Counted from the first letter of the stretch, positions 1-7,135 are shown. The stretch: DNA of 19,640 nt from Selenomonadaceae bacterium (GCA_016286075.1 JAEERZ010000015.1:1-19640); one strand, 5' to 3'. Notes: generated by a model not told the origin, from the letters alone. Made by a program: numbers and translations.

Positions 1-2
1 TG

Positions 3-39
3 TTTTTGAAAAGTTTTTTTGCAGTTTTTTTGAAAAGTT
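3..39. repeat. Short T-rich direct repeat
   Basis: The 13-mer TTTTTGAAAAGTT occurs at 3-15 and again at 27-39, a period of 24. It sits at the window edge beyond the terminator hairpin. It may be a remnant of local duplication or part of a gene outside the window; no function is claimed. Confidence 0.6.
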
Positions 40-44
40 GTTAC

Positions 45-100
45 GCAGTAAAAGCGCAGCGTCCGCGAGATTCTTCCCGCGAACGCTGCGCTTTTACTGC
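45..100. terminator. Long bidirectional terminator hairpin
   Basis: An 18-bp perfect stem (45-62 with 83-100) continues through one mismatch into four more pairs (64-67 with 78-81), with loop 68-77. The stem holds an A-tract on one side and the matching T-tract on the other (AAAAGCGCAGCG / CGCTGCGCTTTT), the usual form of a terminator working on both strands. It starts 13 nt after the stop codon of the minus-strand gene at 114-479 and probably also ends transcription arriving from the left. Confidence 0.8.
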
Positions 101-113
101 GGCTCACGTTATG

Positions 114-479
114 CTACCAATTATTCTCATTCAACAGATACAACACCGTAGACTTGAATTTTTCAGGCACCTTGTCTACATTCTCTTCCAATATATTATA
201 TGGTCCTTCGGTATAGGCTTCCAGCAAATACAGCGCTTCCTCCACAATGCCTTCGTCATCGTCGGTGACAGCAATATTCTGCAGGAGTTCCGTCAAGGGA
301 CCGCCTATGACAGAAAGATCCTTTTTATAGTATGGATCCATATACCAGTCAAGATAGAACAGCAATCTTTCTTTTGCATGAAGATCTTCTCCCGTCAAGA
401 CCGCCCGTATAGCTTCGATTCCTGCCGCAACCGTTTTGAACTCTTCTTCTCCATAATTGCAATCAAACTCGTTGCTCAT
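114..479 (-). CDS. Small acidic protein of unknown function
   Basis: This is a 121-aa protein that I do not recognise. The start is ATG at 479 because AGGAG lies about 8 nt upstream; an in-frame ATG at 530 has no such site. The protein is acidic and appears mostly helical, with no signal peptide or membrane segment. Two leucine-rich stretches (about residues 62-90 and 95-118) look like a helical-repeat fold, loosely like small immunity proteins found beside contact-dependent or polymorphic toxins; that is a guess from composition, and no toxin gene is visible. Base composition is clearly AT-richer than the genes to the right, which may mean recent acquisition. It is followed by a strong terminator and separated from the chemotaxis gene by parS and another terminator, so it is probably transcribed alone or from a start within 480-620; I found no convincing promoter there. 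Confidence 0.7.
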   Translation of the reverse strand: MSNEFDCNYGEEEFKTVAAGIEAIRAVLTGEDLHAKERLLFYLDWYMDPYYKKDLSVIGGPLTELLQNIAVTDDDEGIVEEALYLLEAYTEGPYNILEENVDKVPEKFKSTVLYLLNENNW

Positions 480-619
480 CTGCTTTTCTCCTGTCCACAG
501 CATGCAAGACGGTATCACGTCCCAATCCATCGTTTTCGGTATATATTCGCGAAAAAAAGCTCGTTTCCTGCCAAGGAATACGCGCGCGGTTCTTTCATTT
601 ATTTTTCATGTTGTGTTCG

Positions 620-639
620 AATGTTTCACGTGAAACATT
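620..639. promoter_or_regulatory. parS: parS site (ParB/Spo0J binding)
   Basis: The sequence is a perfect 20-bp palindrome. Its central 16 bp at 622-637 (TGTTTCACGTGAAACA) fit the bacterial chromosomal parS consensus TGTTNCACGTGAAACA exactly. It lies in non-coding DNA between two transcription units. Known role: ParB loads here, spreads, and recruits SMC for chromosome segregation. Such sites cluster around oriC, so this one suggests an origin-proximal window. Confidence 0.93.
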
Positions 640-679
640 GGGAAGATTTTTTCGTCGTAAGTCGTGCAAAAAAATCACT

Positions 680-724
680 AAAAAAACGGCGCGCCGCCCG
701 ATATTTCGGAAACAGCGCACCATT
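680..724 (-). terminator. Terminator of the chemotaxis receptor gene
   Basis: Read on the minus strand, GGTGCGCTG (721-713) pairs with CGGCGCGCC (696-688) with two G-U pairs, extended by three more pairs into the flanks. A small inner stem CCGA/TCGG lies in the loop. Seven T residues follow (686-680). It starts about 30 nt after the stop codon of the gene ending at 756. Confidence 0.85.
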
Positions 725-755
725 CGCATTTTTATTGATTCGTTTTTTCTTCCTA

Positions 756-2474
756 TTAGTACTTGAACCTCCGCAGCGAAGTCTGGAGCTCGTCGGCGAG
801 GTGCGACAGGGAATCGCTGGCGCGGGCGATTTCGCTGGCGGACGCGGACTGCTCTTCCGTCGCCGCGCTGACCGTCTGCATTTCGTCGGAAACGCGCTGT
901 CCCTGCTTCGCGATATTGTCGATTTCTTTGGAAATATTGTTTGCGTCCCTGGAGGCCTGGTTGACCTCCCCCGCCATGGCCTGCGCCTCCTGGCGCACTT
1001 CGTTGACGAGTCTTTCAATCTGCTCGAAGGTTTCCCGAAGCGCGCTGACGGAACGAGCGCCTTCGGCCACTGCCGTAGACCCCATCTGCATCGAGCTGAC
1101 CGCCGAATGCGTATCGTCCTGGATGCTCTTGATGAGTTCGGCGATTTTTTGCGCCGCTTCGCCGGATTGCTCGGCGAGCTTCCGGACTTCCTCGGCGACC
1201 ACCGCGAAACCGCGCCCATGCTCGCCGGCGCGGGCCGCCTCGATGGCAGCGTTCAGCGCGAGAAGGTTCGTCTGGCTGGCAATACCGGAAATCGTCTCGA
1301 CAATCTGCCCGATTTCCTGCGAACGTTCGCCGAGCTTGTCCACCATCGCGGAAGATTCCTGCACGGTACGCTCGACGCTCTCGATCTGGGCCACCGATTT
1401 CTGGATCGCTTCGCCGCCCTCCGCTGCGTATTCCGCAGCGGAATCAGAACGCTCGGCTACCGTTCCGGCTTTGACGCGGATCGCGTCCACGGACTGAGCC
1501 ACCTGCCCGACGGCCTCGATGCTGGTCGAGACGCCGCCCTGTTGCTCAACCACGGCGGCAGCCGCCTCGGTGACGGACTGCGCGACCTGGTTCGACGCTT
1601 CGGCGGATTGACCCGCGCTGGCGGTCAATTCTTCGGAAGCCGCCGCGATCTGCTCGGTGGAATCATGGGTCTGCACCATCAAATTGTTCAGTCCGTCGCG
1701 CATCGCTGAAACGACGCCCGCCATCGTGCCGAACTCGTCGCCTCGATCGATGTTCATCGGCGTCTTGCGGAAATCGCCGTTCTTCAGATGCTCGCAAACG
1801 TCCATCATGATTTCCAGCGGGCTGGTGATGGCCTTCGAGATGCCCATGCCCACGAGGAACAGGATCACAAGGCACGCGACGCTCATCATCATCATCATCG
1901 TGGCGGCGGCAGCGGCGCTCGACTCCGTTTCCTCGTCAATGGCTTTCGCTGTCTCCTGCGCTTCCTTCTGCAAAGCCTCCAGCGGCTTACGGAGGTCCAT
2001 CGTGATCTGACCGCCCTTGGAGCTGTAAAGCTTCTGTGCGTCCGCCAGCTTGCCGTCGGCACAGAGTTTCATGATGTCGGACATGGTATCGTAGAAGCTC
2101 TTCCAGGCCTTGCGGACGCCCGCGCTCTTCTCCGCGGCGCCCGGCTGCCCCTCGGAAGCCTTCTCGAAAAGGCCCCAATGCTTCTCAAAATTCTTCTGGA
2201 TTTCGTTGGCGTCGTTTCGGAGGTCGTCATGGCGCTCTTTCGTCGTTGCAACCATCGCCAGGATCGCCCGAGACTGCATATCGCGCATCAGGTATTTTGT
2301 CTCGCCGATTTCCTGCACCTGCTGGAGACTCTGATTGTAGATAACCGCCATGCCGTCCTTTGACTGGTTGATGGTCGAGAATCCCTTGTAGCCGATGGCT
2401 GCCATGCCAATGGCTGCAATGACCACAAGAATCATGATCTTTCCGAATACCTTGATGTTGTTCAACAATCCCAT
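756..2474 (-). CDS. Methyl-accepting chemotaxis protein
   Basis: This is a transmembrane chemoreceptor of 572 aa that signals to the CheA/CheW array. The order is classical: first membrane helix about residues 13-30; a ~160-residue helical periplasmic sensor region (four-helix-bundle type); second membrane helix about 192-215; HAMP about 212-265; long coiled-coil signalling domain from 270 to the end. The hairpin tip is near residues 410-430, with the conserved NLLALNAAIEAARAGEHGRG core. The C-terminus ends in RRFKY and lacks a CheR-docking NWETF-like pentapeptide. Start ATG at 2474 is chosen because a run of six G lies 6 nt upstream; the in-frame GTG at 2495 would overlap that site. The gene stands alone with its own promoter and terminator, away from any che genes. 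The second membrane helix begins with five methionines from a CAT repeat. The ligand cannot be predicted. Confidence 0.95.
   Translation of the reverse strand: MGLLNNIKVFGKIMILVVIAAIGMAAIGYKGFSTINQSKDGMAVIYNQSLQQVQEIGETKYLMRDMQSRAILAMVATTKERHDDLRNDANEIQKNFEKHWGLFEKASEGQPGAAEKSAGVRKAWKSFYDTMSDIMKLCADGKLADAQKLYSSKGGQITMDLRKPLEALQKEAQETAKAIDEETESSAAAAATMMMMMSVACLVILFLVGMGISKAITSPLEIMMDVCEHLKNGDFRKTPMNIDRGDEFGTMAGVVSAMRDGLNNLMVQTHDSTEQIAAASEELTASAGQSAEASNQVAQSVTEAAAAVVEQQGGVSTSIEAVGQVAQSVDAIRVKAGTVAERSDSAAEYAAEGGEAIQKSVAQIESVERTVQESSAMVDKLGERSQEIGQIVETISGIASQTNLLALNAAIEAARAGEHGRGFAVVAEEVRKLAEQSGEAAQKIAELIKSIQDDTHSAVSSMQMGSTAVAEGARSVSALRETFEQIERLVNEVRQEAQAMAGEVNQASRDANNISKEIDNIAKQGQRVSDEMQTVSAATEEQSASASEIARASDSLSHLADELQTSLRRFKY
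1884..1898. repeat. (CAT)5 trinucleotide run within the receptor gene
   Basis: Five exact CAT units encode five consecutive methionines (residues 193-197) at the start of the second membrane helix of the chemoreceptor. A slip of one unit would change helix length by one residue without breaking the frame. Confidence 0.9.
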
Positions 2475-2519
2475 AATACGCCCCCCTACTGTCACTAACG
2501 AAACAATTCCTACCTAAAT

Positions 2520-2548
2520 ATTATACCATCTTCCCCGATGGCTGAAAA
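2520..2548 (-). promoter_or_regulatory. Promoter of the chemotaxis receptor gene
   Basis: On the minus strand a perfect -10 TATAAT (2525-2520) is preceded by TGG, an extended -10. A weak -35 TTTTCA (2548-2543) lies 17 nt upstream. The spacer contains the inverted repeat CCATC/GATGG (2526-2530 and 2537-2541). The predicted start lies about 40 nt before the ATG at 2474. It reads as a sigma-A type promoter; no flagellar sigma-28 motif is visible. Confidence 0.7.
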
Positions 2549-2554
2549 GGAAAA

Positions 2555-2582
2555 GATGAAGCGGTCCTAAAAATGTTTCATC
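2555..2582 (-). terminator. Possible terminator of trpB
   Basis: GATGAA (2582-2577) and TTCATC (2560-2555) can pair across a 16-nt loop directly after the trpB stop, followed by TTTTCCTTTT. The stem is only 6 bp, so this is a weak call. Confidence 0.35.
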
Positions 2583-2584
2583 CG

Positions 2585-3808
2585 TTATTTGAAGTCCTTG
2601 TACTTCTCGCCGTAGCCATATTTCTCGATCACATAATCCAGGTCTTTGTCGCCGCGGCCGCTGAGATTGACGAGGATCGAGCCTTCGCCCATCTCTTTCG
2701 CGCGGCGCATGGCGTAGGCCACCGCATGGGAGCTTTCCAGGGCGGGGATGATGCCCTCGTAGCGGGACAGTTTGAAGAACGCGTCCACCGCTTCCTCGTC
2801 GGTCGCCGTATCGTACTTCACGCGGCCCGCCTCGCGCAGGAACGCGTGCTCCGGTCCGACGGAAGGATAGTCGAGGCCGCTGGCGATGGAATAGACCGGC
2901 GCGGGCTCGCCCTTCTCGTCCTTCAGCATAATGCTGTTGAATCCGTGCATGACGCCCTCGGAGCCGTAGGTCATCGACGCCGCGTGGTCGCCCATCTTCT
3001 CGCCGCGTCCCATCGGCTCCACGCCGACGATCTCCACCGGATCGTTCAGGAACGGCACGAACATGCCGATGGAATTGCTGCCGCCGCCGACGCAGGCCGT
3101 CACCACGTCGGGCAGGAAGCCCATCATCTCCTGGAACTGCTCTCGGGCTTCGACGCCGACCACCATCTGGAAGTCGCGGACCATCATCGGGAACGGGTGC
3201 GGCCCGACCACCGAGCCGATGCAGTAAATCGTTTCCTTATAATTCGCGAGGTAATCCTCAAAGGCGGCGTCCACCGCTTCTTTCAAGGTCTTGGCGCCCC
3301 GTGAAACCGACACGACGTTCGCGCCAAGGACTTTCATGCGCGCCACGTTCGGCGCCTGCTTCGCGATATCGACCTCGCCCATGTAAATCGTGCATTCCAG
3401 CCCGAAGAACGCCGCCGCCGTCGCCAGCGCCACGCCGTGCTGCCCAGCGCCGGTCTCCGCGATGATGCGCTTCTTGCCCATGAATTTCGCAAGCAATCCC
3501 TCGCCCATGCAGTGATTCAGCTTGTGCGCGCCGGAATGGTTCAGGTCTTCGCGCTTCAAATAGATCTGGCAGTTGCCGATCATACGGGAAAGCCGCTCGC
3601 AATGGTAAACCGGCGTCGGACGGCCCTGAAACTCCTTGCGGATGCGCCGCAGCTCGTTGACGAACTGCGAGGAGTGGCAGATCGTCAGATACGCCTGCTC
3701 GATCTCCTTCATCGCCGGCACCAGCTGTTCGGGCAGATACGCGCCGCCGTACGAACCGAACTTTCCTTCCGCGTCGGGGTATTCCTTCAGATACTTCGCA
3801 AAATCCAT
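2585..3808 (-). CDS. trpB: Tryptophan synthase beta chain (stand-alone)
   Basis: This 407-aa PLP enzyme condenses indole with serine to make tryptophan. Visible landmarks are the GRPTP segment (62-66), the PLP lysine K96 in SGAHKLN, the catalytic-glutamate loop AETGAGQHG (E118), IGSVVGPHPFP (197-207), the phosphate-cradle GGGSN (241-245), LDYPSVGPEH (312-321) and the SGRGDKD cofactor loop (383-389). Length fits the TrpB1 type, not the longer TrpB2. Segment 97-104 (LNHCMGEG) departs from the usual INNALGQ. The start is ATG at 3808, 9 nt from AGGAGG; an ATG two codons upstream (3814) is only 3 nt away from it. It follows alr by 34 nt in an apparent operon. No trpA or other trp gene is present, so the indole source is unclear: salvage of free indole, a distant trpA, or a changed substrate are all possible. 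Confidence 0.92.
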   Translation of the reverse strand: MDFAKYLKEYPDAEGKFGSYGGAYLPEQLVPAMKEIEQAYLTICHSSQFVNELRRIRKEFQGRPTPVYHCERLSRMIGNCQIYLKREDLNHSGAHKLNHCMGEGLLAKFMGKKRIIAETGAGQHGVALATAAAFFGLECTIYMGEVDIAKQAPNVARMKVLGANVVSVSRGAKTLKEAVDAAFEDYLANYKETIYCIGSVVGPHPFPMMVRDFQMVVGVEAREQFQEMMGFLPDVVTACVGGGSNSIGMFVPFLNDPVEIVGVEPMGRGEKMGDHAASMTYGSEGVMHGFNSIMLKDEKGEPAPVYSIASGLDYPSVGPEHAFLREAGRVKYDTATDEEAVDAFFKLSRYEGIIPALESSHAVAYAMRRAKEMGEGSILVNLSGRGDKDLDYVIEKYGYGEKYKDFK

Positions 3809-3817
3809 CTTCATCTT

Positions 3818-3823
3818 CCTCCT
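3818..3823 (-). promoter_or_regulatory. Ribosome binding site deciding the trpB start
   Basis: A perfect AGGAGG lies 9 nt upstream of the ATG at 3808 but only 3 nt from the ATG at 3814, which favours the downstream start. Confidence 0.75.
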
Positions 3824-3842
3824 GCACTTTCTTTGTTTCTTT

Positions 3843-4967
3843 TTATATTGTCTGCCCGCTCTCGACATACACGCGCGGGATGCGCGGCGAGAACATGCAG
3901 ACGACCTCGTAGTTGATCGTGCCGATCCATCCGGCCAGCGCGTCCGCCGACAGCGCGTCACCGCCCATGATCGTCACCGTGTCGCCGACGGAGACATTAT
4001 TAACACCGGTTAGCTCGACCATGCACTGGTCCATGCAGATGCGCCCGATGACGGGCAGTAAATGCCCGCGCAAGTCCACCTTCGCCTTTCCGGCGTAAAG
4101 CCGCGTATATCCGTCCTCGTAACCCAGCGGCAGCGTGCCGACGAGGATGTCCTTCGGCGCGCGGAAGGTGCAGCCGTAGCTGACCGTCTCGCCTTCATGC
4201 AGCGTCTTGACATGGGTGAGCCGCGCCTTGACGCTCATGACCGGCTGGAGCCCCACGTCGCGGCCGACCTCGTCCGACGGCGCAAGCCCGTACAGGATGA
4301 TGCCCGCCCGCACCATGTCGAGATGGGTTTCCGGCATTTCCAGGATTGCAGCGGAATTTGCGATATGGCAAATCGGGATCTCGATTCCCTTTGCTTTCAC
4401 GCCGTTCATCGCAATCTGGAAACCCGCGAATTGCTTGAATGCGAAAGACTTGTCCGTCGCGTCGGCAAGGGCGAAATGGGAAAACATGCCTTCCAATTCG
4501 ACGTTGGGAAGTCCCGCGATAAACGCCGCCATTTCCCCGGCGTCCTCGGGGCGAACGCCGATTCGTCCCATGCCCGTATCGACGGCCAAATGCACCTTCG
4601 CCCGGCGGCGGCGACGCTGTGCTGCCGCCGAGATGGCCGCCGCCACGTCGCGGGAAAAAACCGCCTGCGTCACGCCGAAATCGACGACCGAATCCGCCTC
4701 CTCAATCTGCGTTGCACCCAGTACCAGGATCGGCGTCGTGAAGCCCGCCCGCCGAAGCTTTTCCGCCTCGGACAACACGGCCACCGCCAGATAGTCCGCC
4801 CCCATGGCCACGGCCTCCCGCGCCACGGCAATCGAACCGTGCCCGTAGGCGTCCGCCTTTACCACCGCGCAAAACCGCGCTTTGCCCATGATATGATCTT
4901 TTATGACCGAAATATTATGCCTAAGGGCGGAAAGGTCGATTTCCGCCCAGACGCCGCGATCCGCCAT
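3843..4967 (-). CDS. alr: Alanine racemase
   Basis: This PLP-dependent enzyme interconverts L- and D-alanine in the cytoplasm, supplying D-alanine for peptidoglycan. The protein is 374 aa, normal for the family. The N-terminal TIM barrel holds the PLP lysine K37 in VVKADAYGHG. Further landmarks are VDTGMGRIG (129-137), HIANSAA (201-207), R220 in VRAGIILYG, the catalytic tyrosine Y264 in VSYG from the opposite subunit, and CMDQCMVE (311-318) in the C-terminal beta domain. An arginine run (119-122) interrupts the barrel before VDTGMG. The start is ATG at 4967 because GAGG lies 9 nt upstream; upstream in-frame codons to 5075 give an untypical extension. It is the first gene of an alr-trpB unit, and a terminator lies just upstream, so it probably has its own promoter in the AT-rich 4980-5080. 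Confidence 0.95.
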   Translation of the reverse strand: MADRGVWAEIDLSALRHNISVIKDHIMGKARFCAVVKADAYGHGSIAVAREAVAMGADYLAVAVLSEAEKLRRAGFTTPILVLGATQIEEADSVVDFGVTQAVFSRDVAAAISAAAQRRRRRAKVHLAVDTGMGRIGVRPEDAGEMAAFIAGLPNVELEGMFSHFALADATDKSFAFKQFAGFQIAMNGVKAKGIEIPICHIANSAAILEMPETHLDMVRAGIILYGLAPSDEVGRDVGLQPVMSVKARLTHVKTLHEGETVSYGCTFRAPKDILVGTLPLGYEDGYTRLYAGKAKVDLRGHLLPVIGRICMDQCMVELTGVNNVSVGDTVTIMGGDALSADALAGWIGTINYEVVCMFSPRIPRVYVESGQTI

Positions 4968-5001
4968 CAAATATCGCCTCACAAACATTGTAATCTTATT
5001 T

Positions 5002-5010
5002 ATTTTAGCA
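5002..5010 (-). promoter_or_regulatory. Possible extended -10 of the alr-trpB operon
   Basis: TGCTAAAAT on the minus strand fits an extended -10 element about 35 nt before the alr start, in an AT-rich gap. No good -35 is seen 17 nt upstream. Confidence 0.3.
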
Positions 5011-5081
5011 TGAAATTTTTCCTTTTTATAGACTGTCGAACCTATTTTTTTGCGTTTTGTGTCGAAACAAAACATCCAAAT

Positions 5082-5117
5082 GAAAAGCCGGCCGCGAAAA
5101 ATCGCAGCCGGCTTTTC
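5082..5117 (-). terminator. glnA terminator, bidirectional form
   Basis: GAAAAGCCGGC (5082-5092) pairs perfectly with GCCGGCTTTTC (5107-5117); three inner pairs (5094-5096 with 5103-5105) lengthen the stem. It begins 18 nt after the glnA stop codon and separates glnA from alr. A- and T-tracts lie on opposite arms, so it can act on either strand. Confidence 0.85.
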
Positions 5118-5135
5118 GGGAGTAGGGGCAGTCCA

Positions 5136-7022
5136 TCAGATCATATTCTTCGAATAAGCGTCGTAGAGGCTCTTGAGTTCCTCCACCTTGTCGTACATCT
5201 CCACCTGCAAGCCCGACGCCGTGGCGTAGTCGCCGCCCAGCAGCGCGTTGGTCAGCAGCGTGAACAGCGATTTCTCGTCGATGCTGTCCTTTGCGAGGTA
5301 GCTGCGGATGCCGCTGATCTTCGTCCAGTTGTAAGCGTCCTGGTCCGTGACAAAGTCGCTGACGATCTCCTGCGCGGCACGAACGATGGCGCGGTTCTCC
5401 GGGATGATGCGGCTCGCCAGCTCGGTCTTCCAGCGGAGCAGCGCGCCCTCGACGAAGGCGTGCAGGATCTTGTCGTCCAGCGCTCCGCCCGCCGTGATGA
5501 CGGCCTTCTTCTCCGGGTAGTTGTTCAGGTTTTCCATGTTCTCCCAGACCGTCGCAGGCGGCGCGCCAAACATGCGGTCGCGCTCTTCCGCCGTGTAGTC
5601 CTCGAACACGTCCTGCTCGCTCCGATAAGCGCGCTCCGTCTCGAGATAGAAGCCCTTCTCGCCGGGCTTCTTGGAAAGCTCCGCCAGAAGCTCCTTCGTC
5701 GTATGCGTCGACGCCATTTTCACGCCGTCCAGCATCGCCGAATAAATCGCCGCCAATACGATGTAGGTGTTCGTGTACGGATTGCAGGCGCGAAGCTCGA
5801 AACGCGTCGCCAGCGGATTCTGCGCGTCGCGGACAAGACCCGCAAGAATCGTACGGTTTCTCGACGGGATTTCCGGCGAATGGCCCAGCGACGTGACAAT
5901 GCAGACCGGCGCCTCGAAGCCTGGTTTCAGACGGTTCAGCGAATCGTTGGTCGCGGAAACCAGCGGGTTGATGACTTCGTAATTCTTCAGCAGGCCCATG
6001 ATGGCGCCGTAGCCCACCGCGCTCAGGAAGTCCTTCTTCAAGTCCTTCGGTGCGAACAGGTTCACGATGGAGCCGTCCTTCATGACCGCCGCCATGCCGA
6101 TATGGGTGTGCTCGCCGTTGCCCGCCAGGCCGATCATCGGCTTCGCCTTGAAATTGACCTCAAGGCCGTTCTCACGGAAAACTTCCTTGACCAGAGTACG
6201 AACGAGCAGCTCGTTGTCCGCCGCCTGCAGCGCGTCGGCAAACTGCCAGTCCATTTCCAGCTGCTCGCAGACATGGGACATGGCACCGGCCTCGTTGATA
6301 TGGCCTTTGAGTCCGCCGACTTCCTTGTGCCCCATCTCCATCTTCAGCCCGTACTTGTCCACCAGCAGCACGGCCTGCTCAAGGGCCGTGCGCACCGCGC
6401 CGCGCGTCCTCTGCCAATACTGCTCCTGCATGACCTGCGAGGCGCTCATCTCAGCGATGTCCGCTTCCTCTAAGGGAGTCTTGACCCAAAATTCCAGTTC
6501 CGTAGCCGAAGTGAACTTGATATCGGAAACCTCCGCGCCGTTGACGTGCTCAAGGCCGGACATTTTCGGATGCTTCTTGAACAGCGCCAGGAGTTCCTTT
6601 TTGACGAAGTTCAGCGTGTCCGCCAATACCGCGCGGGAATCGACGCGCCGCCCCTCGTGAATCAGGAACGCGGGAATCCTCAGCGTGCCCACGGGGCGCT
6701 CCGTCTCCTCGTCGTAATGCTCGTAGTTATAATCGACGAACCAGTTGACGTCCGGATCGATCGGCATATCGACCTTCGCGTTGTTCAGCGTGGCGATGCC
6801 CGGCAGCACCACCGACGAGCCGTCGGTCTGCACCGCCGTGCCGGCATAGAATTCGTCCATGTCCTTCAGGAATATCCGCATTGGGATCTTCTCGTCCGTA
6901 TCGTTGCCGGCGAGGTCAATGCCGACCAGCGAGACGAACTTGATTTCCGGGTGGGATTTCAACATGCTCGCAATCTTGTTTTTCGGCGTTTTTGCGGGAA
7001 TTACATACAACAGGTCGTCCAT
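5136..7022 (-). CDS. glnA: Glutamine synthetase, long (~628 aa) form
   Basis: This is an ATP-dependent glutamate-ammonia ligase, the main route for assimilating ammonium. The catalytic core shows SATELEFW (172-179), HKEVGG (232-237), the ATP/glutamate segment GNGEHTHIGM (301-310), NRLKPGFEAP (363-372) and the RFELRACNP region (407-415). At 628 aa it is longer than ordinary GSI (~440-475) and shorter than most GSIII (~700). About 180 residues beyond the core (450-628) are helical and carry the MFGAPPATVWEN segment. The class is therefore left open, nearest to the long clostridial-type enzymes. No GSI adenylylation tyrosine motif is apparent. The start is ATG at 7022, with AGGCGG about 8 nt upstream; a TTG two codons earlier is less likely. 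It is monocistronic: strong promoter, ~107-nt leader with a terminator-like hairpin, and terminator after the stop. Attenuation control is inferred. Confidence 0.93.
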   Translation of the reverse strand: MDDLLYVIPAKTPKNKIASMLKSHPEIKFVSLVGIDLAGNDTDEKIPMRIFLKDMDEFYAGTAVQTDGSSVVLPGIATLNNAKVDMPIDPDVNWFVDYNYEHYDEETERPVGTLRIPAFLIHEGRRVDSRAVLADTLNFVKKELLALFKKHPKMSGLEHVNGAEVSDIKFTSATELEFWVKTPLEEADIAEMSASQVMQEQYWQRTRGAVRTALEQAVLLVDKYGLKMEMGHKEVGGLKGHINEAGAMSHVCEQLEMDWQFADALQAADNELLVRTLVKEVFRENGLEVNFKAKPMIGLAGNGEHTHIGMAAVMKDGSIVNLFAPKDLKKDFLSAVGYGAIMGLLKNYEVINPLVSATNDSLNRLKPGFEAPVCIVTSLGHSPEIPSRNRTILAGLVRDAQNPLATRFELRACNPYTNTYIVLAAIYSAMLDGVKMASTHTTKELLAELSKKPGEKGFYLETERAYRSEQDVFEDYTAEERDRMFGAPPATVWENMENLNNYPEKKAVITAGGALDDKILHAFVEGALLRWKTELASRIIPENRAIVRAAQEIVSDFVTDQDAYNWTKISGIRSYLAKDSIDEKSLFTLLTNALLGGDYATASGLQVEMYDKVEELKSLYDAYSKNMI

Positions 7023-7052
7023 TTTCAATACCGCCTTTCAGAATCACCCAAC

Positions 7053-7100
7053 AAAAAAACGCCACACAAACAAATCGCGAAACCGCGTCCGTCGTATGGC
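7053..7100 (-). terminator. Terminator-like hairpin in the glnA leader (candidate attenuator)
   Basis: On the minus strand GCCATACGA (7100-7092) pairs with TTGTGTGGC (7069-7061), 9 bp with two G-U pairs. An inner stem CGCG/CGCG lies in the loop, and GTTTTTTTG (7060-7052) follows. It lies between the glnA promoter and its start codon, so it would stop transcription before the gene unless prevented. The GCC at 7100-7098 can instead close a hairpin GGC-AATGAA-GCC (7109-7098), and CCGCGT near the 5' end (7133-7128) can pair with ACGCGG (7088-7083). Either would compete with the terminator. Confidence 0.6.
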
Positions 7101-7135
7101 TTCATTGCCGGGCAGTCTTTTTTATTCACGCGGAC

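Noticed and set aside
6..1709. Long plus-strand open frame opposite the small gene, parS and the chemoreceptor
   Set aside because: It runs across two terminators, parS and an obviously real receptor; its translation is arginine- and histidine-rich with no domain. It is an open frame caused by high G+C.
4062..6473. Plus-strand open frame of about 800 codons opposite alr and glnA
   Set aside because: It overlaps two conserved genes, crosses the glnA terminator and has an arginine-rich translation without motifs.
7023..7135. glnA leader as the known glutamine riboswitch (glnA RNA)
   Set aside because: I could not find the conserved elements of that RNA class; only a terminator and short alternative pairings are supported.
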